NCBI GenBank assembly: GCA_011322755.1
Contig: DRLZ01000360.1
Coordinates: forward strand, 1-8,523
Origin: Crenotrichaceae bacterium
GTDB taxonomy: Bacteria; Pseudomonadota; Gammaproteobacteria; Methylococcales; DRLZ01
Direction of reading: 5' to 3'
DNA: 8,523 nt
Position numbers and translations under genes: made by a program. Each line of letters begins with the position of its first letter. Position 1 is the stretch's first letter. The notes beneath the pieces are model-generated. The model saw nothing but the letters and a program-made list of their open reading frames with translations, was not told where the DNA came from and ran no database searches. This document shows positions 1-6,289 of the stretch, piece by piece.

Positions 1-160
1 AATTGAATACTCTCTCGTATCAATCGACACCGATGTGCCGATAATTGAGTCAATCTCCGGAAACAATGAATATGCCTGCAATCAACAATAACGGCGTTAT
101 GATGCATCAATCAATCGGGCTGAAAAAATATAAAAATTTCTGCAACGCTCTCACCCAGAG

Positions 161-166
161 TATAAT
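161..166 (+). promoter_or_regulatory. Candidate -10 box of the argH promoter
   Basis: A perfect TATAAT lies 39 bases before the argH start codon. The hexamers 16-18 bases upstream (around 137-144) match the sigma-70 -35 consensus poorly, so either the promoter depends on an activator or the box is a chance match in AT-rich DNA. No convincing ArgR operator was seen. Transcription would start near 173 and leave a leader of about 33 bases. Confidence 0.35.
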
Positions 167-205
167 AATCACCCATTTCATTCTTTTCTTCTGCGTATTA
201 ATACA

Positions 206-1606
206 ATGACAACGACGGTTGCAACACCTGATAAGCCTTGGGGTGGTCGATTTACTGAACCAACTGATGAATTTGTAGAAAGTTTTACTGCATCTGTCAG
301 CTTCGACCAGCGCCTTGCAGGGCATGATATTGACGGCTCAATTGCACATGCACGTATGTTGCACACAATTGGCATTTTGTCTCAGCAGGATGTTGATGCG
401 ATTGTTAATGGTCTGGAAGAAATCCGCGCAGAAATACTCCGCGACGATTTTAACTGGTCAATTGCCCTGGAAGATGTTCATATGAACATTGAAGCGCGTC
501 TTGTTGATCGCATTGGTGAAGCCGGTAAACGTTTACACACCGGGCGCTCCCGTAATGATCAGGTTGCTACTGATATGCGCTTGTTTGTCCGCGAGCAACT
601 TGACTTTATTGTAGAAAGAATTGTGTTACTCGAAACAGCATTGGTGAATTTAGCTGAACAGGAAGCTGAAACAATCATGCCGGGTTTTACTCATTTGCAA
701 GTGGCTCAGCCGATCACATTTGGCCACCACATGATGGCGTGGTATGAAATGCTCGAACGTGACAAGCAACGCTTTGTTGATTGTCGCAAGAGGATAAACC
801 AGATGCCGTTGGGCGCTGCTGCTCTGGCAGGTACCAGTTACCCAATTGATCGTCAGTTTACCGCCCAGTTGCTGGGTTTTGACAATCCTGCCAGTAACTC
901 TCTGGATGCAGTCAGCGATCGTGATTTTACAATTGAATTTACTGCAGCTGCTAGTTTGGTGATGACTCATTTATCACGATTTTCAGAAGAACTGGTATTA
1001 TGGTCGAGTACTCAGTTCGGGTTCATTGAACTCCCGGATGCGTTTTGTACGGGGTCTTCCATTATGCCCCAGAAAAAAAACCCCGATGTGCCTGAACTGG
1101 TGCGCGGGAAAACTGGTCGGGTTTATGGACACCTGATAGCGCTGCTAACACTGATGAAAAGTCAGCCTCTGGCTTATAACAAAGATAATCAGGAAGACAA
1201 GGAACCTTTGTTTGATACAATTGATACCGTACTTAATTCGCTACATGCATTCGGGAGCATGATGCCTCATCTGCAGCCGAACCGTGAAAATATGTTTCAA
1301 GCGGCACAGCAGGGGTTCTCTACAGCAACCGATCTGGCAGATTATCTGGTACGTAAAGGTGTCGCATTCCGGGATGCCCATGAGATAGTCGGTCAAGCTG
1401 TCAGGATAGCCATCGATTCCAATCGAGGGTTAGCGGATTTAACACTTCATGAATTACAAGAACTTTCCTCAGACATTACTGATGACGTTTTTTCTATCCT
1501 CACTGTTGAAGGATCGGTTGCTTCACGAAATCATTTTGGTGGAACAGCACCTGAACAAGTGCGTCTGGCTGTGTATAATGCCAAGCAGAGAATGCGAGGA
1601 ATCTGA
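206..1606 (+). CDS. argH: Argininosuccinate lyase
   Basis: Cytoplasmic tetrameric enzyme that splits argininosuccinate into arginine and fumarate, the last step of arginine biosynthesis. The 466-residue product is close to the usual length of about 460. The N-terminus carries the PWGGRF motif of ArgH. HTGRSRNDQ at about 111-119 and GFTHLQVAQP from 160 (with H163, the general acid/base region) are intact. The fumarase/aspartase superfamily signature GSSIMPQKKNPDVPE spans 283-297, with the catalytic-loop serine at S284. The ATG at 206 is chosen because the family N-terminus begins a few residues later. No Shine-Dalgarno sequence precedes it: the bases before it are pyrimidine- and AT-rich. The gene stands alone; the next gene on the same strand begins 205 bases downstream with no clear terminator between. 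Confidence 0.98.
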   Translation: MTTTVATPDKPWGGRFTEPTDEFVESFTASVSFDQRLAGHDIDGSIAHARMLHTIGILSQQDVDAIVNGLEEIRAEILRDDFNWSIALEDVHMNIEARLVDRIGEAGKRLHTGRSRNDQVATDMRLFVREQLDFIVERIVLLETALVNLAEQEAETIMPGFTHLQVAQPITFGHHMMAWYEMLERDKQRFVDCRKRINQMPLGAAALAGTSYPIDRQFTAQLLGFDNPASNSLDAVSDRDFTIEFTAAASLVMTHLSRFSEELVLWSSTQFGFIELPDAFCTGSSIMPQKKNPDVPELVRGKTGRVYGHLIALLTLMKSQPLAYNKDNQEDKEPLFDTIDTVLNSLHAFGSMMPHLQPNRENMFQAAQQGFSTATDLADYLVRKGVAFRDAHEIVGQAVRIAIDSNRGLADLTLHELQELSSDITDDVFSILTVEGSVASRNHFGGTAPEQVRLAVYNAKQRMRGI

Positions 1607-1811
1607 GCCGATTGACAGTGGGCTAATGTTAGTATTTTTTCTGAGACTGTTATTCTGCTGAAAGTCTGTTAATGGATATCTGATCCTGTTTGTTGTACAT
1701 AAACCATATCATCTCACATTTTATTGAGTTGAAAGCCAACTGTATAGACTTTGATATCTGTGCCATGCATATTGATAATTCTCTGACAATCAACCTGATA
1801 GGGTACTCGTC

Positions 1812-2582
1812 ATGACTGACTTGCTAGATCCATCAACCGCTTTTGAGACTTTACAAAAGTTACCATTAGCCATTGTTATTCTTAAAGATGAAACAATCAT
1901 CTGGGTCAATCAGAAATTCATTGATCTTAGTGGATTTTCAGCCGAGCAATTAATTAATATATCGCCAGCAAGTAGCGAAGATGAGCGGTTAAACAGATTA
2001 TTCGGCAACATTGATGAAACAGAATCATTTGAACTGAATGGCAACCAAATCTATCTATTACCTGAAGCAGTCAGTTTAACCGAACAAAAACAGGTGTATG
2101 TCTTTCATGACATCAGCCAACAACATGAGTTGAGAGAGCAGATTAAACAGTTTTCCTTGAAAGACAGTAATACCGGATTGTTTAATCGACGTGTCATTCT
2201 CGAGAATCTGGAAAGCCAGGTGACCCGCAGTCGTCGTTATGGTAATCCTCTGGCTTTATTGCGGTTATCGATTTCAGGGTGTGAAACGGATACAGCAGAG
2301 CGGATGAAAGCTGTAGCAGAACAATTAAAGGATCGCTTGCGCTGGGCAGATTGTCTGGGCACGCTTGATGAAAATACTATATTGATTATTCTGCCGGAGA
2401 CCTGCTTGGAAGAGGCAAAAGAACTGGCCACCAAGCTGTTAAATGACAGGGCAATTGCTTCAGATGGCTGTTGTATCCAGTTTGGAATTACAGCATGGCA
2501 GAAAGGTGACGATCCAGCCAGGATGCTGAAAAATATTGAAGCGAATCAGGATGTGTCAACAATGGCGTTATTTTCTGATTAA
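1812..2582 (+). CDS. PAS domain protein with catalytically degenerate GGDEF domain
   Basis: A 256-residue soluble protein with no membrane segment. Residues about 12-105 resemble a PAS sensor fold (IIWVNQKFIDLSGFSAEQLI pattern near 28-47, then an FHDIS strand that usually closes a PAS domain). Residues about 112-250 are a GGDEF domain: it opens with DSNTGLFNRR at 118-127, matching the family's DxLTGLxNRR. The metal-binding Asp-x-Asp strand is replaced by S153-I-S155, and the GGDEF signature is replaced by D186-ENTI. Diguanylate cyclase activity is therefore very unlikely. RWAD at 177-180 sits exactly five residues before the degenerate signature, which is the spacing of the RxxD inhibitory c-di-GMP site. 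The inferred role is a c-di-GMP receptor or a structural partner. The upstream GATAGGGTA is a weak ribosome binding site. It converges on glnK and is not obviously in an operon with argH. Confidence 0.85.
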   Translation: MTDLLDPSTAFETLQKLPLAIVILKDETIIWVNQKFIDLSGFSAEQLINISPASSEDERLNRLFGNIDETESFELNGNQIYLLPEAVSLTEQKQVYVFHDISQQHELREQIKQFSLKDSNTGLFNRRVILENLESQVTRSRRYGNPLALLRLSISGCETDTAERMKAVAEQLKDRLRWADCLGTLDENTILIILPETCLEEAKELATKLLNDRAIASDGCCIQFGITAWQKGDDPARMLKNIEANQDVSTMALFSD

Positions 2583-2594
2583 TTTCAGAAACAA

Positions 2595-2627
2595 GAAAAG
2601 GCAAATCAGAGGCCTGTCTGCCTTTTC
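2595..2627. terminator. Bidirectional intrinsic terminator between convergent genes
   Basis: The arms GAAAAGGCA (2595-2603) and TGCCTTTTC (2619-2627) pair perfectly over 9 bp. An inner CAG/CTG stem (2607-2609 with 2614-2616) closes a four-base loop. The A-run on one arm and T-run on the other give a U-rich 3' side in either direction. It lies 12 bases after the stop of the PAS/GGDEF gene and 28 bases beyond the glnK stop, as expected for a shared terminator. Confidence 0.75.
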
Positions 2628-2654
2628 AGTCTGAAGAAAATATGAAGTGCTGTT

Positions 2655-2993
2655 TTAAAGAGCCTCATCACCTATTTCGCCAGTTCGGATCCTGACGACT
2701 TGTTCGACAGATGTGACAAAAATCTTGCCATCACCAATCTTTCCAGTATTGGCAGCCTGTATAATTGCTTCAATTGCACGATCAACCTGGTCATCAGAAA
2801 CCGCTATTTCCAGTTTGACTTTGGGTAGAAAATCCACCACATACTCAGCGCCACGATAGAGCTCTGTATGACCTTTCTGGCGACCGAAGCCCTTGACTTC
2901 AGTTGCTGTCATGCCAGCCATGCCTATTTCAGATAATGCTTCACGGACATCATCCAGTTTAAAGGGTTTGATTATTGCTGTTATCAGTTTCAC
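2655..2993 (-). CDS. glnK: Nitrogen regulatory protein PII, GlnK type
   Basis: Small trimeric signal protein that binds ATP/ADP and 2-oxoglutarate. In related bacteria it plugs AmtB when nitrogen is plentiful and is uridylylated by GlnD when it is scarce. The 112 residues match the family's length. Visible hallmarks are MKLITAIIKPFKLDDV at the start, the T-loop with Tyr51 in RGAEY, TGKIGDGKIFV (B-loop, about residues 83-93) and the C-terminal RIRTGE. The start is a GTG (2991-2993); AGAGGA lies about seven bases before it. It follows an amtB gene by 137 bases on the same strand, which supports GlnK rather than GlnB. The order amtB then glnK is the reverse of the common glnK-amtB order. A stem-loop in the spacer may influence its translation. 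Confidence 0.95.
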   Translation of the reverse strand: MKLITAIIKPFKLDDVREALSEIGMAGMTATEVKGFGRQKGHTELYRGAEYVVDFLPKVKLEIAVSDDQVDRAIEAIIQAANTGKIGDGKIFVTSVEQVVRIRTGEIGDEAL

Positions 2994-3055
2994 GATAAGT
3001 CCTCTTTTCTGTATTCAGATTCCTGTGTTCAATTTATGTCTGGTGGAATCATTTC

Positions 3056-3118
3056 ACTGAGCGACTTAGTGCTGCCAGGTATAGGCAGCCAAGCCTTATT
3101 GCCAAAAAGTCACTCAGT
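3056..3118 (-). promoter_or_regulatory. Structured RNA element between amtB and glnK
   Basis: Read on the minus strand, ACTGAGTGACTT (3118-3107) pairs with AAGTCGCTCAGT (3067-3056): 12 pairs, one a G.U that would be a C.A mismatch in plus-strand RNA. This favours function in the amtB-glnK transcript. Inside is a second perfect hairpin, GCTGCC (3089-3084) with GGCAGC (3076-3071) around a seven-base loop. There is no U-run after the structure, so it is not a plain intrinsic terminator. It starts 12 bases after the amtB stop. It could stabilise or process the mRNA, attenuate transcription, or act on the glnK ribosome binding site. Confidence 0.5.
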
Positions 3119-3130
3119 CTGGAATTGGTA

Positions 3131-4399
3131 TTATTTGGTTCCAAATTCTGGGTAGGCTTCCATTCCACATTCGGAGAAATCAACACCTTGATATTCTTCC
3201 TCCTGGGAAACCCGAATGCCCATGATCAGTTTAATGACATACCAGGTAACAAAACTGAAAACGAACACAAAGCTGAATATAGTCACAATTCCAATTAATT
3301 GATTCACCAATGTCGCCTCTTCGTTGGTGAGAGGAACTGCCAGCAATCCCCATATGCCAACGACACCATGAACCGAGATCGCACCAACCGGATCATCAAT
3401 ACGCAGTTTGTCCAGTGTCACAATTGAAAGTACAACCAGAATACCACCAAATGCACCAATTAACATGCCTATATGTGGCGCGGGTGTTAGCGGTTCTGCT
3501 GTAATTGCAACCAGACCAGCTAATGCTCCGTTTAATGCCATTGTCAGATCGGCTTTGCCAAACATGATTTTAGCAGTGATCAGTGCAGCAACAACACCGC
3601 CTGCAGCTGCCATATTGGTATTGACGATAACCAGCGCAACAGCATTGGCTTCTTCAACATTGGAAATGATTAATTCGGAACCGCCATTAAAACCAAACCA
3701 GCCTAACCACAGAATAAAAGTACCCAGTGTCGCCAGTGGCATATTTGCACCCGGAATTGGATGGATTTCACCATTTTTTCCATATTTTCCAAGTCTTGCC
3801 CCGAGTAGAAGTACACCAGCTAATGCGGCAGTCGCTCCACACAAATGAACAACGCCTGAGCCGGCAAAATCAAGGAATCCAAGTTGATCCAGAAAGCCAC
3901 CGCCCCATTTCCAATAACCTTGTATTGGATAGATAATGCCAGTCATTACCACAGCAAAAACCAGAAAAGCCCAGAGTTTCATCCGTTCTGCGACAGCACC
4001 CGATACAATCGACATTGCTGTTGCGACAAAAACCACCTGGAAGAAAAAATCAGCCAGGTTTGAATAAGTGGCAGAGTCAGTGCCACCACCAACTATTGAG
4101 GCTGTCGTATTGTCATCACCAAGCAGAAAACTGATTCCAGGCCACCAGCTGTTAACGGCGGCATCACCAGGGTACATAATGTTATACCCCATTAACAAAT
4201 ACATAATACTTGCTATTGCAAATAATGAAATATTCTTGGTTAATATCTCAGCTGTGTTCTTGCTTCTGACAAGACCAGCTTCCAACATAGAAAAGCCTGC
4301 AGCCATCCACATTACCAACGCTCCCATCATAAGTAGGTAGAATGTGTCTAGCGCATAGGCAACCTGTGACAGTTGCCCCCCGAGTTCAGTTATATCCAT
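3131..4399 (-). CDS. amtB: Ammonium transporter (Amt family), glnK-linked paralogue
   Basis: Inner-membrane trimeric channel for ammonium uptake. The 422 residues form about 11 hydrophobic segments and there is no cleavable signal peptide. The first segment runs into GFSMLEAGLVRSKN, the Amt/Rh N-terminal signature. The conserved pore elements are D177 of DFAGSGVVH, H185 and H344 (the twin pore histidines), GYWKWGGG, AERMK and GWFGFNGGS. The C-terminal tail GIRVSQEEEYQGVD is the part that contacts GlnK in the family; the usual SHGE stretch after it reads SECGME, so a His is lost there. AGGAGA six bases before the ATG supports the start. It is probably cotranscribed with glnK. It is distinctly diverged from the other Amt in this window, so the pair is not a recent duplication. 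Confidence 0.95.
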   Translation of the reverse strand: MDITELGGQLSQVAYALDTFYLLMMGALVMWMAAGFSMLEAGLVRSKNTAEILTKNISLFAIASIMYLLMGYNIMYPGDAAVNSWWPGISFLLGDDNTTASIVGGGTDSATYSNLADFFFQVVFVATAMSIVSGAVAERMKLWAFLVFAVVMTGIIYPIQGYWKWGGGFLDQLGFLDFAGSGVVHLCGATAALAGVLLLGARLGKYGKNGEIHPIPGANMPLATLGTFILWLGWFGFNGGSELIISNVEEANAVALVIVNTNMAAAGGVVAALITAKIMFGKADLTMALNGALAGLVAITAEPLTPAPHIGMLIGAFGGILVVLSIVTLDKLRIDDPVGAISVHGVVGIWGLLAVPLTNEEATLVNQLIGIVTIFSFVFVFSFVTWYVIKLIMGIRVSQEEEYQGVDFSECGMEAYPEFGTK

Positions 4400-4412
4400 G
4401 TTATTCTCCTGT

Positions 4413-4430
4413 TGTAATCGTTCGATTACA
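4413..4430. repeat. 18-base palindrome next to the amtB ribosome binding site
   Basis: TGTAATCGTTCGATTACA consists of 8-bp perfect arms around a TT centre (AA on the amtB strand). It begins two bases upstream of the AGGAGA ribosome binding site of the amtB starting at 4399. As DNA it has the look of a dimeric repressor operator. As RNA it would make a short hairpin just upstream of the ribosome binding site. Nothing in the window identifies a protein that would bind it. Confidence 0.55.
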
Positions 4431-4443
4431 GTTTATTTAGATA

Positions 4444-4515
4444 TTAATGGGTATACATCTTGGTGCTTAGCATATTATGGAGCCTTAAACTTGAGCAGCC
4501 AGTGCATACAGGCAT
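4444..4515 (-). CDS. Possible 23-codon leader ORF upstream of amtB
   Basis: AAAGGAGG (4533-4526), an almost ideal Shine-Dalgarno sequence, is followed after 10 bases by an ATG (4515-4513). The frame encodes 23 residues beginning MPVCTGCSSLRL and ending at TAA (4446-4444), 44 bases before the amtB start. The 10-base spacing is on the long side. The peptide resembles nothing I recognise; it has two Cys and no run of a regulatory amino acid. The ribosome binding site lies between the arms of the CGAACAAC/GTTGTTCG inverted repeat. It could be a leader peptide or a chance ORF. Confidence 0.25.
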   Translation of the reverse strand: MPVCTGCSSLRLHNMLSTKMYTH

Positions 4516-4629
4516 TTGCGAACAACCTCCTTTGGAAAACCTTGTTGTTCGTTATAACTGCTTTCCACCCCTGTTTTTTCATTAACATAACTAACGTTGA
4601 ATGTATAACGAATGAAAGCAGCATGTTAG

Positions 4630-4658
4630 ATTAAAACCATCAAGGCCACTTTATGCAA
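4630..4658 (-). promoter_or_regulatory. Candidate sigma-70 promoter for the glnK-linked amtB
   Basis: On the minus strand TTGCAT (4658-4653) and TTTAAT (4635-4630) are separated by 17 bases. The -10 matches the consensus at 5 of 6 positions, the -35 at only 3 of 6. Transcription would start around 4623 and give a leader of about 225 bases that contains the short ORF and the inverted repeats. Confidence 0.3.
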
Positions 4659-4723
4659 TAGGAAAAGTTCCTAAACCCCATGATTTAATTCCGTTAGCTA
4701 GCTAATTAAGTCGTCCTTACAAT

Positions 4724-6031
4724 TTACATGTTATATCCTGCTTCATCATGACTAACAATATCCAGTCCTTGCACTTCCTGTTCATTGGTAACGCGTAGGC
4801 CACCTGTTAACAAGCCGACAACCTTGAGAATGATGAATGTGGATATTGCACACCAGGCGATTGTGGCACCAATGCCGGCTATTTGAACAACAACTTGATC
4901 AGCCATTGAAACATTTCCTTCTCCGAAACCGAAACCACCTAAAGACTCGCTGGCAAAGACTCCCGCACTCAGTGTTCCCAAAATACCGCCGACACCATGT
5001 ACAGGCATTACATCAAGTGAATCATCGATTTTTAGTTTTTGTTTCAAAAGTGCGGTTGCGAAGTAACAAACAACGCCGGCGGTCAAACCAATCGCAAGCC
5101 CGGCTGCTGGCCCGATATATCCAGAAGCAGGCGTAATTGTGCCTAATCCGGCGACCATTCCTGTGACAGCTCCTAAAACACTGGGTTTGCCGTGGCGCAC
5201 CCATTCCATCAGCATCCAGCTGACAACACCACCGGAAGCGCCAAGATGAGTCACCAGCATAGCCATTCCAGCATCTCCATTAGCAGCCAGTGCTGAGCCA
5301 GCGTTAAATCCAAACCAGCCAACCCAGAGCATTGCTGCACCTGAAACAGTCATTGTCAGGTTATGTGGCATTAATGCTGTTGAACCAAATCCTTTGCGCC
5401 GACCCAGCATAATTGCAGCAACCAACGCGGCAATTCCAGCATTGATATGGACGACAGTACCGCCTGCATAATCATAAAATCCCATTTGACTGAGCCAGCC
5501 TCCACCCCACACCCAATGTGTTGTCGGGACATAAACGATCAGCAACCAAAGCAGGCTAAATAACAACATCGCTGAAAACTTCATTCGCTCAGCAAACCCA
5601 CCAACAATTAAAGCAGGGGTAATAATGGCAAAGGTCATCTGGAACATCACAAAGACCGATTCAGGGATTGAGCCATTGAGTGATGATTTAGTTATGTTTG
5701 CAAGAAACATGCGGTCGATGCCACCGATAAAACTGCAACCCTGTTCGCTGAAAGCAAGAGAATAGCCCAATGCAAACCATAAAATTGATACGAATGCTGC
5801 AATTGAAAAACATTGCATGAGTACTGAAAGAACATTTTTGGTGCGTACTAAGCCACCATAAAATAGTGCCAGTCCCGGTAATGTCATAAATAAAACCAGT
5901 GCTGTTGACGTTAATATCCAGGCGCTGTCACCTGAATCGTGAAGATTGGCTGTCCAGCCATTATTTGAAAATGATAATAAAGCCAATATAGTAAATAAGA
6001 CTCGTTTTTGTTTAATGTAATAGTTCATCAT
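4724..6031 (-). CDS. amtB: Ammonium transporter AmtB with N-terminal signal peptide
   Basis: Classical bacterial AmtB: a membrane channel conducting ammonium/ammonia. The start is placed at the ATG ending at 6031, because GAGGGG lies five bases before it. The in-frame ATG 33 bases further upstream (6062-6064) has no ribosome binding site and would add 11 charged or Cys-containing residues before the signal peptide. From 6031 the product has 435 residues. Residues 1-28 look like a signal peptide (KQKR, then a hydrophobic stretch, then NGWTA), as in Escherichia coli AmtB. The twin pore histidines are H195 (GGTVVH) and H345 (DVMPVHG), 150 residues apart as in E. coli. THWVWGGG, FAERMKF and GWFGFNAGS are intact. 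The tail GLRVTNEQEVQGLDIVSHDE keeps the PII-contact region. It lies upstream of the second amtB on the same strand but 324 bases away, so separate transcription is likely. Confidence 0.95.
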   Translation of the reverse strand: MMNYYIKQKRVLFTILALLSFSNNGWTANLHDSGDSAWILTSTALVLFMTLPGLALFYGGLVRTKNVLSVLMQCFSIAAFVSILWFALGYSLAFSEQGCSFIGGIDRMFLANITKSSLNGSIPESVFVMFQMTFAIITPALIVGGFAERMKFSAMLLFSLLWLLIVYVPTTHWVWGGGWLSQMGFYDYAGGTVVHINAGIAALVAAIMLGRRKGFGSTALMPHNLTMTVSGAAMLWVGWFGFNAGSALAANGDAGMAMLVTHLGASGGVVSWMLMEWVRHGKPSVLGAVTGMVAGLGTITPASGYIGPAAGLAIGLTAGVVCYFATALLKQKLKIDDSLDVMPVHGVGGILGTLSAGVFASESLGGFGFGEGNVSMADQVVVQIAGIGATIAWCAISTFIILKVVGLLTGGLRVTNEQEVQGLDIVSHDEAGYNM

Positions 6032-6036
6032 CGTGT

Positions 6037-6042
6037 CCCCTC
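6037..6042 (-). promoter_or_regulatory. Ribosome binding site fixing the AmtB start
   Basis: GAGGGG on the minus strand, five bases before the ATG at 6031-6029. It selects the start giving a normal signal peptide over the longer reading frame beginning at 6064. Confidence 0.7.
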
Positions 6043-6133
6043 GACCACATGTGATGCCTAGCATAGCATGACATTCGTTGTATTTGAATTTACACAGTTA
6101 TAGAGATTGGAAATCCGTTGTTCCGCCAATAAA

Positions 6134-6162
6134 TTGACATACTATCGAAATCAATGTCTACT
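6134..6162 (+). promoter_or_regulatory. Candidate fleQ promoter
   Basis: A perfect -35 box TTGACA (6134-6139), a 17-base spacer and TCTACT (6157-6162, 4 of 6 matches to the -10 consensus). The predicted start near 6169 leaves a leader of about 120 bases before fleQ, which includes a T7 run at 6225-6231. The -10 falls inside the left arm of the inverted repeat at 6157-6181. Confidence 0.5.
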
Positions 6163-6181
6163 AGCTGTGTCAGCTAGTAGA
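6157..6181. repeat. 11-bp inverted repeat, probable operator in the amtB-fleQ divergent region
   Basis: TCTACTAGCTG (6157-6167) and CAGCTAGTAGA (6171-6181) are perfect inverted copies around TGT. The repeat covers the -10 box and predicted start of the fleQ promoter. Because transcription would begin inside the repeat, the left arm would not be in the fleQ mRNA. A DNA operator is therefore more likely than an RNA hairpin on that strand. No U-run follows on either side, which argues against a terminator. Confidence 0.6.
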
Positions 6182-6289
6182 AACGGTAATATTTCAATAG
6201 CATTCTGTTAAACATGACGTTTTGTTTTTTTAGCTGCATGGTTTGAAATGATGTGTAGATTATCTATCAGAGGATAAAACAAACTCAAG

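Larger units (their letters stand above)
4400..4723 (-). other. 324-base gene-free spacer between the two amtB genes
   Basis: This spacer contains the leader of the glnK-linked amtB. It is dense in inverted repeats: 4413-4430 beside the ribosome binding site; CGAACAAC (4519-4526) with GTTGTTCG (4544-4551); TTCGTTATA (4548-4556) with TATAACGAA (4604-4612), which shares bases with the previous arm; TAGGAA (4659-4664) with TTCCTA (4668-4673); and the perfect 12-base palindrome TTAGCTAGCTAA (4694-4705). It also holds a possible short leader ORF and a candidate promoter. No clear intrinsic terminator for the upstream amtB and no sigma-54 promoter were found. Confidence 0.6.

Noticed and set aside
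2..91. Plus-strand frame open from the left edge to TAA at 89-91 (29 codons), and a minus-strand frame starting at 107 and open to the left edge
   Set aside because: Neither gives a recognisable family match, neither has a ribosome binding site or enough length, and they overlap; either could be the end or start of a neighbouring gene but this cannot be decided.
100..109. Perfect palindrome TGATGCATCA near the left edge
   Set aside because: Ten bases is short enough to occur by chance and nothing around it shows a function.
3071..3104. sigma-54-like TTGGCA...TTGGC on the minus strand upstream of glnK
   Set aside because: The GG to GC spacing is 12 bases instead of 10, so it does not fit the -24/-12 promoter.
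3408..3848. 146-codon plus-strand reading frame inside amtB, and other frames overlapping argH, amtB and fleQ
   Set aside because: They are antisense or out-of-frame shadows of strongly conserved genes, with no family resemblance of their own.
4659..4673. TAGGAA/TTCCTA hairpin downstream of the signal-peptide AmtB as its terminator
   Set aside because: Six weak pairs with no U-run after it on the minus strand.
6032..6064. Longer AmtB start at 6064
   Set aside because: No ribosome binding site before it, and the extra 11 residues precede a normal signal peptide; the ATG at 6031 has GAGGGG at five bases.
6206..6231. Possible attenuator (AAAC/GTTT stem followed by a T7 run) in the fleQ leader
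   Set aside because: The stem is only four AT-rich pairs, too weak to support a terminator call.
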